20,349 nucleotides of DNA from Treponema sp. (GTDB lineage: Bacteria; Spirochaetota; Spirochaetia; Treponematales; Breznakiellaceae): contig JAITAI010000035.1 in NCBI GenBank assembly GCA_031284195.1, forward strand, positions 1 through 20,349, in the 5' to 3' direction. The notes under the pieces were generated by a model. The model had not been told where the DNA came from. It ran no database searches and saw only the letters and a list, made by a program, of their open reading frames with translations. Position numbers and translations under genes: made by a program. Shown here in pieces: positions 7,784 to 15,079 of the stretch; positions within the stretch are counted from its first letter, which is position 1, and each line of letters begins with the position of its first letter.

Positions 7784-10543
7784 TTATACCCGTATGATTG
7801 TTTTGGGCATGGTGGTCATCTTGTCGCAGCCGTCCCGGGTAACCACATAGCAGTCCTCCACGCCGATGAGCGCTCCCTTGTAGGGTTCCCATGCTTCGAT
7901 CTCGAAGACCATGTTCTCCTCAAAGGGCCGGTCTAGCTGTCCCAGGACCCCGAATATATGTTGATCCTCGCACTGAAGTCCGATAGAGTGGCCGATGGAA
8001 AAGGCGATGCCATTGGGAACGTTCTTCTTGTACCATGCCAAGGCTTCGTCACTAAGGGTCTTCATGTTTACCCCCGGCTTGATCCGTTCCTCAAAGTAGC
8101 GCTGAAAGTCCAGGAGGCCCTGGATCAGCGTATCCGCCTCCTGCGGAGCGTCACCGACAACCACTTCCTGATTGATGTCCGCTACGTAACCATTATACAC
8201 ACCGCCGAAGTCCAGTCGCACGATCTCGCCCCGCTTTACCGTCCTGCCCGTGCCGGGCGCCTCTGGGTCCGAATCGCCTATGGTCAAGGTGAGATGATCC
8301 CAGTCGTCGGCGCCGTGCTTTAAAAGGGAATCCCGGCCTATACGGAGGAGTTCCAGGTCCGTGACCCCCTCCTTTACCGCGGCGATAGTGTCCTTGAGGG
8401 CGGCTTCGGTGATGTCTGCGGCCTTCTGCAAATACTCGATTTCTCGGGGGGTTTTAACGAGCCTAAGGTCGAGGAAGGCATCGTCGGCGCTTACCACTTT
8501 TACCCCGGCGTTTTCCCCTTCCTCCGCCAGTGCGTCGATAAGGAACTTGGGGGCGGTGGATTCGATTCCCACCCGTTTGCCCACAAGGCCCCAGGCGCGA
8601 ATCTTTGAGCGGATCGCCTGTCCTGCATCAGTCTGGCTCTCGATCCCTACCAGATCGTGAAACCAACTGAAACGCTCCACGCTCTTGAACACGTTCCAGT
8701 GAATCACCGCGCCTTCCCCTTCCCGGCGTATCAGCGCCAGGTTGGGGTACTGATTGTTCAACGCGAGAAGTATGGGGTTGGCCGAACTATGCAGTACGGG
8801 CATCCCCGACAGGTAGTACACATTTACCGGCGACGCGGCAATGAGCAAATCGAGATCATACCGGGCCATGACCTCCGCGGCCTTCCTGCTGTTGTACCCA
8901 ATAGGTTCCACTGTTTGTACCTCCGGCAAATTTTTATTGATTGGAATAGAGGGGGCAAGGCGTTCCAAAATTTCAACGGTTCGTTCCTGATCCGCCATTT
9001 TTTCAATCTCTTGGCTCGTTACCGTTCGGCCTTCAATATGCGAAAGATAGCCCGCCAAGATCGCGGTAATGGCGTTCATCGACTGTTCCGGGGTGAATTC
9101 GACCTCACGGTTTTCCAAGACGCACCGGGCAAAATACCGGTCCGTCTCCCGCACAGAGATGGTGTAGTATTCGGGGAAGGCGGCGTGCTCAATGTCCGGC
9201 TCCACCCACTTCTGCTGGTTTTCCCCCATCCGCTCATCGTAGGAACAGAAGCGTACGGGTTTTTCCCAAGCGTGATTTTCAAAGATGCTCCCCTTGGTTC
9301 CGAAGATCTCCATGCTGTTGTAAGGGGTGGTCTGCTGGGTAAAGCTGACCATTACATCTGCGACCGCGCCGTTTTCGTATCGGGCAATAGCGACCGCGTT
9401 ATCTTCCGCTTTTTCTGGCAGGTTAATCGCCTGCTTGGCGAGGCGTGCAGTAACTTCGCTGACCTGGGAACCGATAACATATTCAATAGTGACGAATTTG
9501 TGAGCCGCCATGTCCATGAGGGCGCCACCCCCGGCTTTGATGGGGTCCCCTTTCCAGAAACCGCTTTGGGAAAGCCCAGCGATTTCGTCTACCCCCTCAT
9601 AGGCCCGGACTATGAGCACGTCCCCGATGAGCCCCTGCTTGACGATGCCGCGCATATACACATGGGCGGGAAGGAAGCGGTGATTTTCGGCGATCATGAA
9701 CTTGACCCCCGCGTCTTTGCAGGCCCTGATCATCTTCCGGCAGCCTTCGACTGTTGTACCCATAGGTTTTTCACATAGTACATGCTTGCCTGCCGCAGCT
9801 GCCCGGCAAACCATCTCTACATGGTAGATATGGGGAACCATGACAAGCACTGCGTCAATGTCCGACACCAGCATCTCGTCCAAATTATCATAGGGGATCA
9901 TCACCCCATCCTTGTACGTCAGGGCCATCTTCTTGGCGTTTTCGTAGTTACGGTCATAAATGGCGGTATAGGCGATAACATCGGAGCCCCGGTCACCGTT
10001 AGAATGGAAATGGAAGGCCTGCCCGCCGCCTATAACGCCAAACTTAACCACCCCCGGGGGCCGCTTGATTTGTCCGGCGGCTTTCTTGAGATCCTCCACA
10101 TCCCGTTTACGGAACTGATCAAGAAAAAGTTCAAAGAGGCGCTGAAAAAGCACCGCTTGGGGTTTTGGCCCTGTGTATTTAATATACCCCGCCATCTGAG
10201 CTACCAGGGAGTAGATATTCCCCTTGAGGATATCCGTCACGGTCTTTTTACTGATGAAAAAAATCACCGAGGCTGTTTCCGGTACGCCATAATAGGCCAC
10301 GCAGGACCCGTCCACGAAACTAATGACGTATACCTCATCGTCCAGATTGAACTGAAACGTCCCCTTTATACCCCGCATCTCATAGCGAATGGCATCGGTT
10401 TGATTGCAAGCCAGGGCGAAAAATGCAAACCCTTCCCGTATATCCTTAATCTGTATATCGCCTTTCTCAATTTTTTCCCGGTACTTCCGGTACAAAGCTT
10501 CGTCCTCTGTCGTGGCTACCCGCCCGTCCGACACCAGCTTCAT
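7784..10543 (-). CDS. Three-part fusion: SCP2-like + Gfo/Idh/MocA dehydrogenase + M24 (creatinase/Xaa-Pro) hydrolase
   Basis: One uninterrupted 919-codon gene encodes three modules. Residues about 30-145 resemble a sterol-carrier-protein-2 fold (G-T-F-Q-F-N-L, F-V-D-G-S, I-S-K-K-T-V-T-D-I-L-K-G, I-K-Y-T-G). Residues about 165-500 are a Gfo/Idh/MocA oxidoreductase: G169-V-I-G-G-G NAD(P) motif, C-E-K-P at 257-260, A-E-N-H-R-F at 285-290, G-G-G-A-L-M-D-M-A-A-H at 338-348. Residues about 545-919 are a creatinase N-like domain plus an M24 pita-bread domain. Its metal ligands look complete: D778, D789, H852, E883, E896, with G-H-S-I-G-L around H852. Neither half is truncated relative to stand-alone proteins. 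AAGGAG lies 8 nt before the ATG. First gene of the operon, it could both hydrolyse an amide-type bond and oxidise the product. I know no named enzyme with this architecture. Confidence 0.88.
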   Translation of the reverse strand: MKLVSDGRVATTEDEALYRKYREKIEKGDIQIKDIREGFAFFALACNQTDAIRYEMRGIKGTFQFNLDDEVYVISFVDGSCVAYYGVPETASVIFFISKKTVTDILKGNIYSLVAQMAGYIKYTGPKPQAVLFQRLFELFLDQFRKRDVEDLKKAAGQIKRPPGVVKFGVIGGGQAFHFHSNGDRGSDVIAYTAIYDRNYENAKKMALTYKDGVMIPYDNLDEMLVSDIDAVLVMVPHIYHVEMVCRAAAAGKHVLCEKPMGTTVEGCRKMIRACKDAGVKFMIAENHRFLPAHVYMRGIVKQGLIGDVLIVRAYEGVDEIAGLSQSGFWKGDPIKAGGGALMDMAAHKFVTIEYVIGSQVSEVTARLAKQAINLPEKAEDNAVAIARYENGAVADVMVSFTQQTTPYNSMEIFGTKGSIFENHAWEKPVRFCSYDERMGENQQKWVEPDIEHAAFPEYYTISVRETDRYFARCVLENREVEFTPEQSMNAITAILAGYLSHIEGRTVTSQEIEKMADQERTVEILERLAPSIPINKNLPEVQTVEPIGYNSRKAAEVMARYDLDLLIAASPVNVYYLSGMPVLHSSANPILLALNNQYPNLALIRREGEGAVIHWNVFKSVERFSWFHDLVGIESQTDAGQAIRSKIRAWGLVGKRVGIESTAPKFLIDALAEEGENAGVKVVSADDAFLDLRLVKTPREIEYLQKAADITEAALKDTIAAVKEGVTDLELLRIGRDSLLKHGADDWDHLTLTIGDSDPEAPGTGRTVKRGEIVRLDFGGVYNGYVADINQEVVVGDAPQEADTLIQGLLDFQRYFEERIKPGVNMKTLSDEALAWYKKNVPNGIAFSIGHSIGLQCEDQHIFGVLGQLDRPFEENMVFEIEAWEPYKGALIGVEDCYVVTRDGCDKMTTMPKTIIRV

Positions 10544-10567
10544 TATCTCTACTCCTTATGCAACAAG

Positions 10568-10586
10568 TGGTAAACTTATCTTACCA
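10568..10586 (-). promoter_or_regulatory. Candidate GntR/FadR operator at the operon start
   Basis: A 19-bp inverted repeat, TGGTAAACTTATCTTACCA, has perfect 6-bp arms (TGGTAA/TTACCA) around a 7-nt centre. Its TGGT..ACCA form fits the general FadR-subfamily operator style. It sits immediately downstream of the -10 box, over the expected transcription start, where a bound repressor would block initiation. The operon encodes a FadR-type regulator, the obvious candidate ligand. Confidence 0.6.
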
Positions 10587-10591
10587 ATTTT

Positions 10592-10621
10592 ATAATAGAC
10601 TCTACTTCTTTGACTTGTCAA
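10592..10621 (-). promoter_or_regulatory. Sigma70-type promoter of the catabolic operon
   Basis: On the minus strand a perfect -35 box TTGACA (10616-10621) and a -10 box TATTAT (10592-10597) are separated by 18 bp. The start would fall near 10585, about 40 nt before the ATG of the fusion gene at 10543. The left end of a dead IS element (10658) lies 37 bp upstream of the -35 box, so the promoter itself is intact. Confidence 0.7.
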
Positions 10622-10657
10622 CAAAAATTTTAGAGAATTGCCGTTAATAAGTGATAA

Positions 10658-12010
10658 GTTCACCCCCTATAGTAACGAGGGAAACGTTCACCCCCCTCGG
10701 ATATATGAGAAGGATGAAATATACCCTGAACACGAAAGAACGGGCCCGGTTGACGGTAATTACGGGTGCGATAGCCGGGGCCTACACAGTACAGCAGGTG
10801 GCCCGGAAACTCGGTATCAGCACCTGATGGGTAAAGCGACTGAAGCAGGCGGTACGGGAACAAGGCGACGGGGCGGTCATTCACGGAAATGCGGGGCAGC
10901 ATCCGACTCACGTTAGCAACGAAGCGATTCGGGAAAAAATAATCCCCTTGAAAAAAAAGCGGTATATATACCCCCAGGTGAACTTTACCCAATTTAGGGA
11001 ACTGCTGGAGGAGGAGTAGATAAAAATCAGTTATACCAGCCTGTCCAGTATGCTCAAAGAGGCCGGTATCACGTCCCCGAAAACACACCGGAGCGTGGGC
11101 GAAAGACGGACTATGAGGGAGAGGAGAGCGAAATTGGGAGAACTCGTCCAAACCGATGCTTCACCGTTTGACTGGTTTGGGCTTGGCATGCAATACGCCT
11201 TACCCGGGTTTCAGGATGAAGCGACCGGAGACATGCTGGGGTTGTGCGAACACGAATGTCTTCAGGGGTATTTCGAGGCGTTTCAAGTTGTCTTACCGGG
11301 CTATGGAGTACCTTTATCCCGTTCCGCCGACAGCATAGGGATATAGTTTGTCAACACCAAAAAAGGGGAACTCTGGTCGGTTGAGGAACCACGGGCCGGA
11401 AAAACTCAAGGATAAAACCCAATTCGGCCATATCGCGGAAACCTTAGGCTGCGATCTTATTCCCGCCGGCCAAAGGGCGCTTTGAAGGCCTGGGGGAGAC
11501 CCTGCAAAGCCGCCTTTCCGTCTGGTTCGCAATGAACGGTAGTACCCTTATGGAACAGGCCAACGCCGCCCTCCCGCGTTTCATCAAAGAGTTCAATCAG
11601 CGGTTCCACCGGAAACCTGCCTGCCCGGATGAAACCGCCTTTGCGCCCGTCCCGGCGGACTTCGACCTCGATACCCTGCTTGCCGCCAAATATGAGCATA
11701 AAACGGATGCCTGCGGCGGCTGCTCCTTTCACCAGTACACCTTTCAGGTTGACTGTCCCCGGCCGCCAGTGAAGAAACATATCGTGTTTCTGTTCAGTGA
11801 ACAGAATCGGTTTTAAAGCGTATTATAACAAACAATGCTACGGGGTACAATTTTTTGACTTTTTGAATAAAGACAAAACATCACATTTGCCGCAGGTTAC
11901 CAAACGCCTCATTCACGATTCCTTTTTTGCCGATGTCAAAGCACCGGAACTTACCGGTAAAGGCGGGGGTGAACGTTTCGTCCGTGAATTACCTCTCTTA
12001 AAGGGTGAAC
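10658..12010 (+). mobile_element. Degenerate insertion sequence of the ISNCY/IS1202 type
   Basis: A dead element of about 1.35 kb contains the broken transposase gene. Its ends carry matching motifs in inverted orientation: GAAACGTTCACCCCC at 10681-10695 against GGGGGTGAACGTTTC at 11965-11979 (perfect 15 bp), and an outer GTTCACCC pair at 10658 and 12003-12010. The spacing of outer to inner motif is 27 bp on the left and 35 bp on the right. Flanks begin GAATT..CGTTA on both sides (from 10635 and 12011), perhaps an eroded long target duplication, which fits IS1202-group behaviour; this last point is weak. Confidence 0.65.
10705..11960 (+). pseudogene. Broken ISNCY-type DDE transposase gene
   Basis: From the ATG at 10705 the frame reads a helix-turn-helix region (V-Q-Q-V-A-R-K-L-G-I-S-T) stopped by TGA at 10825, then continues in the same frame through TAG at 11017 to the catalytic core G-E-L-V-Q-T-D-A-S-P-F-D-W-F, D-E-A-T-G and H-E-C-L-Q-G-Y-F-E-A-F. 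The block that should read D-R-H-S-I-F has lost residues (A-D-S-I), then come TAG at 11344 and TAA at 11413. Coding resumes in other frames: K-D-K-T-Q-F-G-H-I-A-E-T, A-K-G-R-F-E-G-L-G-E-T-L-Q (the catalytic Glu), an open stretch from 11532, and a last shifted piece from about 11815. At least four stops and three frameshifts mean that it is dead. Confidence 0.8.
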
Positions 12011-12044
12011 GAATTACTCGTTATTGACAACGTAAAATTGTAAA

Positions 12045-12097
12045 AGTTGAAAAAGATACAGGCCCCCTGCCTTGAATAGAACAATCCCCTAGGGGCC
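12045..12097 (-). terminator. Possible terminator after lptG
   Basis: On the minus strand GGCCCC and GGGGCC (plus-strand positions 12092-12097 and 12061-12066) can form a stem around a 25-nt loop, followed by T-rich sequence (TGTATCTTTTTC). It lies about 160 bp beyond the lptG stop. An alternative small palindrome, CCCCTAGGGG, sits in the same place. No better candidate is seen nearer to the gene. Confidence 0.4.
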
Positions 12098-12138
12098 GTA
12101 AGAAAACAGGATGCCGGCAAAACCGCGATACTAAAGGG

Positions 12139-12204
12139 CTGGGTTCAGGGAAACTGCAAGATCAGTACCCTATCCCAGTGGAAGCACGGGTTGTTAATGC
12201 TTCC
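12139..12204. other. Structured intergenic segment between lptG and the IS remnant
   Basis: Two adjacent hairpins are visible: CTGGG/CCCAG with an inner AGGG/CCCT (12139-12178), and GGAAGC/GCTTCC with a 13-nt loop (12180-12204). No gene is recognisable between 12028 and 12260; short frames here match nothing that I know. It may be 3' untranslated sequence of lptG or debris of another repeat element. Confidence 0.3.
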
Positions 12205-12260
12205 CTGGTTTCTCATCTCTGCCCATCTCCTATAGCCAAAAACACCGGGCATTGGGGGGA

Positions 12261-13325
12261 TTAGGTTTTCGCGCTTTGTAGGAGCAGGAGCCCGATACTC
12301 ACAAAAAAACCCACCGGAAACCAGGCGCCGAGGAGAGGAGGGATATACTCAAGCCGGGCCATCATCATACTGATCATCTCCATCACGTAAAAAACCACGG
12401 CCACCCCAAGACTGGAAATGAGACTCATGAGGAGGATGTTCTTTCTAAACCGCCCTCCCATGGAAATAGACAGGATCATCACCACAAATGACACTGAGGC
12501 AAAGGAATACCGGTGATAATAGTCTGCCAGGGCCTTAATAAAGGGGAGCCCTGCGGCCTTGAGATCTTCCACCATCAATGCCGCTTCCCGGGCAGGAAGG
12601 TCCTCTGCCTGCATGGAGTTTCTGCGAAAAGTATCAGGATGCTCCCGGTATATATCCGTATCAATTAAGGGCTTGGCCCGTAATAAACCCTCCTCCCAGG
12701 CGTACATGAGGGCATTGGAAAGAACCCAGTGGGTTCCGGCCCAGGATGCCTGGGGAGCCCGGACCAGGGACAAGAAGGTTCCTGTTTCAGCTTGTTCGAT
12801 GATGCTCAGGCCGTTTAATATCTGGGCCTGAGCGTCGTAATAATCCACCGCATAAATGAGCCTGCCGTTTTTGGCCTTGATCACAATGTCGGAATTGTTC
12901 TCGGTCCGGGACTGGTGCAGCAGCGTCCGGGAGAGATCGTTTTTGAGTTTGAAGGTGGGGATTACTACCTTGTCCTCAAAATAAAAGGAAAGAATAGAGG
13001 CTACTAAACCAATGCAAAGCAGGGAGAGGCTAAAACGCCAAAAAGGAATCCCCGAAGAAAAAATAGAGGTAAGCTCATTCCTGCTGTAGAGATCACCTAG
13101 GGTATAGGCTGCGGCAAAGAGCAGGGAGATAGGCAGGGCATAGGAAAAACTTTTCGGTATATAATAGACGCAGACCTGGAGAATCTGCTTTAAGGGGACT
13201 TCATAATTGAGGTATCGCCACAGATTGGCAAAGAGATCGATCAAAGACAGAAGCAACACAAACATGGAAATAGCCACCACGAAGATCGGGAGGAATTGTT
13301 TAATCAAATACCGATCCAAGATCAT
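12261..13325 (-). CDS. lptG: YjgP/YjgQ-family permease, LptG-type
   Basis: A 354-aa inner-membrane protein of the LptF/LptG family (PF03739), which with LptB2 extracts lipopolysaccharide or a similar glycolipid from the inner membrane. The start M-I-L-D-R-Y-L-I-K-Q-F-L is the typical amphipathic N-terminus. Three membrane helices follow within the first 120 residues, with L-Y-S-R-N-E-L-T-S-I-F-S-S-G (coupling region to the ATPase) around 80-93. A periplasmic beta-rich domain spans about 130-260, and three helices end the protein. AGGAG is 9 nt before the ATG. The gene follows lptF by 28 bp. Assignment as G rather than F rests on order and on the shorter length; the pair could be swapped. No lptB or lptA is in the window. 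Confidence 0.82.
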   Translation of the reverse strand: MILDRYLIKQFLPIFVVAISMFVLLLSLIDLFANLWRYLNYEVPLKQILQVCVYYIPKSFSYALPISLLFAAAYTLGDLYSRNELTSIFSSGIPFWRFSLSLLCIGLVASILSFYFEDKVVIPTFKLKNDLSRTLLHQSRTENNSDIVIKAKNGRLIYAVDYYDAQAQILNGLSIIEQAETGTFLSLVRAPQASWAGTHWVLSNALMYAWEEGLLRAKPLIDTDIYREHPDTFRRNSMQAEDLPAREAALMVEDLKAAGLPFIKALADYYHRYSFASVSFVVMILSISMGGRFRKNILLMSLISSLGVAVVFYVMEMISMMMARLEYIPPLLGAWFPVGFFVSIGLLLLQSAKT

Positions 13326-13353
13326 GCCTTCAAGCTCCTTTGGGGATGACCGG

Positions 13354-14622
13354 TCATTTTCGGATCCTCAGGATACTCATACAGAGCCCAATAGAGATCG
13401 CTAAGATATTGGGAAGCCACATAGACCAGAACGGGGAATACCCCAGGCGTAAGCCCATGGTTTGTCCTCCAAAGAGTAAGGTCCAATAGATCACCGCGAT
13501 GATGAGCCCGAAGATGAAACCCACCGCTTGCCCGCTTTTTTTTGCCAAGAGTCCCAGGGGAACCCCCAGAAACACCAACGATAAGGCGCCAAAGGGGATA
13601 GCAAACTTTTTATAATACTCCACTCGATAAATATGAAGACTTCGGTCTTTTTTAAGGGCCGTGACGGCTTGGGTTTCGGTTGCCAAGTTGGAAAAGTTCG
13701 CTGCCCGGCGGTTCCATGCTTCGTTCTTCGGGCCTTTACGAAGGCTGTCTTCCAAAGCCAGAGCCTGAATCAGGACTTTGTTGTACCGTTCATCCAGTCT
13801 TCCTTCCAGGTTTACCTCTTTATTTTGAATTTCCCGGCCCACATCAGTGGAACTCATTTGGCTGGGACCGATGGATGAAACCGCCTGGATCATATCTTCC
13901 TGGGGCACCCAATACCGGAGAAATCCACTTGAAGCATAGTCATAGTCCTGGCGGCTTAGTTCTTTTGAAGACTGTACAAAGGCTTCTGAGAGATCCAGGC
14001 TGAGCCCTTCCTTCCCCGCGTCTTTGAGTTCCGCTTCTTTTGCCATGATGAGTCGCCGTTCCCCATCGCTGGTCTTATCCAGGATGAACACATCCGTAAT
14101 GGAATTACCCGTTACTTCCCCGGTAACGATCACCGTATCCTTGAACCGCTTCACCGAATTGGCCCCCAATTCCAGGGCAGGAGTGGAAGTCAGGATACGC
14201 CGGTAAAGCCGGTAAAATTGCACGGTTCCTGCGGGGAGGAGTATGTCATTGGCAATAAGGGAAAAGATGGAAATAAACAAACCCACGGTCAGCGCAGGAA
14301 TAAAGATGTTACTGTAGGAAAGGCCAGAGGAAAGCATCACCAGGATCTCATTATCCGAAGTAAGCCGCCCGATGGTCATAAGGGTTCCCACCAGAGCGGC
14401 AAAAGGAGCTGACAAGGCAATGACCTGGGGAAGGGAATAGAGGACCAAGAGGGCAACCTGTTGAAAAGGCACCTTCTTGGTTAATATTTCCTGGGCCATA
14501 AGCAGCAATTGATTCACAAAAAAGATAATAAAGAAAAAAAGAAACGCCACTACAAAGGAGAATACCGCTTCAGAAATAATATACTTGAACAGGGTCCAGG
14601 ATAGAGAACGGCGGGTACTCAT
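13354..14622 (-). CDS. lptF: YjgP/YjgQ-family permease, LptF-type
   Basis: A 422-aa partner of the following LptG-type protein, same family (PF03739). The N-terminal segment S-W-T-L-F-K-Y-I-I-S-E-A-V begins the first helix. The cytoplasmic L-T-S-D-N-E-I-L-V-M-L-S-S-G (about 88-101) is the family's coupling motif with the ATPase. A long periplasmic domain (about 135-325) is larger than in its neighbour, and three C-terminal helices include G-V-P-L-G-L-L-A-K-K-S-G-Q-A. CAGGAG is 6 nt before the ATG, inside the end of dut, one base after its stop, so translation is coupled. The two subunits would form the heterodimer of the lipid extractor. The transported lipid is uncertain because some treponemes lack LPS. 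Confidence 0.85.
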   Translation of the reverse strand: MSTRRSLSWTLFKYIISEAVFSFVVAFLFFFIIFFVNQLLLMAQEILTKKVPFQQVALLVLYSLPQVIALSAPFAALVGTLMTIGRLTSDNEILVMLSSGLSYSNIFIPALTVGLFISIFSLIANDILLPAGTVQFYRLYRRILTSTPALELGANSVKRFKDTVIVTGEVTGNSITDVFILDKTSDGERRLIMAKEAELKDAGKEGLSLDLSEAFVQSSKELSRQDYDYASSGFLRYWVPQEDMIQAVSSIGPSQMSSTDVGREIQNKEVNLEGRLDERYNKVLIQALALEDSLRKGPKNEAWNRRAANFSNLATETQAVTALKKDRSLHIYRVEYYKKFAIPFGALSLVFLGVPLGLLAKKSGQAVGFIFGLIIAVIYWTLLFGGQTMGLRLGYSPFWSMWLPNILAISIGLCMSILRIRK

Positions 14623-14623
14623 G

Positions 14624-15073
14624 TTAGACTCCTGTGGATCCGAATCCTCCTGTTCCCCGGATGCTTACCGATACCGAATCGGTTTCCCTCAGTATGACCT
14701 TGCTCACCGGGGCAATGACCAACTGAGCGATCCGGTCTCCGTTGTTGATCGTGAAAGGCTCGGATCCAAGATTGATTAACATGATTTCCAAGGCGCCCCG
14801 GTAATCAGAATCAATGGTTCCCGGGGCATTTAAAACCGTGATTCCGTGCCGCCAGGCCAAGCCTGAACGGGGTCTGACCTGGGCTTCATACCCTGGAGGA
14901 ATTTCGAAGATGAGTCCTGTAGGAATCCGTACCCGCTCTAAAGGAAAAATACACACCCCCTGCTCAAGAAAGGCCCGAATATCCATCCCCGATGCTCCAG
15001 AGGTCTCATACTGGGGAAGCCTGATATCCGGCTCGTGTTTATATACGGCTATTTCCAAATCCTGAGCTGCCAT
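14624..15073 (-). CDS. dut: dUTP diphosphatase (dUTPase)
   Basis: A 149-aa trimeric dUTPase that hydrolyses dUTP to dUMP and pyrophosphate, keeping uracil out of DNA and supplying dUMP for thymidylate. All five family motifs are present: G-M-D-I-R-A at 29-34, R-P-R-S-G-L-A at 67-73, N-A-P-G-T-I-D-S-D-Y-R-G at 82-93 with catalytic D88, G-D-R-I-A-Q-L at 112-118, and the Gly-rich C-terminal arm R-G-T-G-G-F-G-S-T-G at 139-148. Length is normal. The start lies 6 nt after the pnp stop and has only a weak ribosome site, so it is probably translated by coupling to pnp. It sits in the same transcription unit as pnp and lptF. Confidence 0.97.
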   Translation of the reverse strand: MAAQDLEIAVYKHEPDIRLPQYETSGASGMDIRAFLEQGVCIFPLERVRIPTGLIFEIPPGYEAQVRPRSGLAWRHGITVLNAPGTIDSDYRGALEIMLINLGSEPFTINNGDRIAQLVIAPVSKVILRETDSVSVSIRGTGGFGSTGV

Positions 15074-15079
15074 GACTGC

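Noticed and set aside
8657..9778. Long plus-strand open frame of 373 codons
   Set aside because: It is antisense to the fusion gene, whose frame has clear conserved motifs; the plus-strand product resembles nothing.
10544..10657. Riboswitch upstream of the catabolic operon
   Set aside because: The predicted leader is only about 40 nt, too short for known aptamers; the palindrome is better explained as a protein-binding site.
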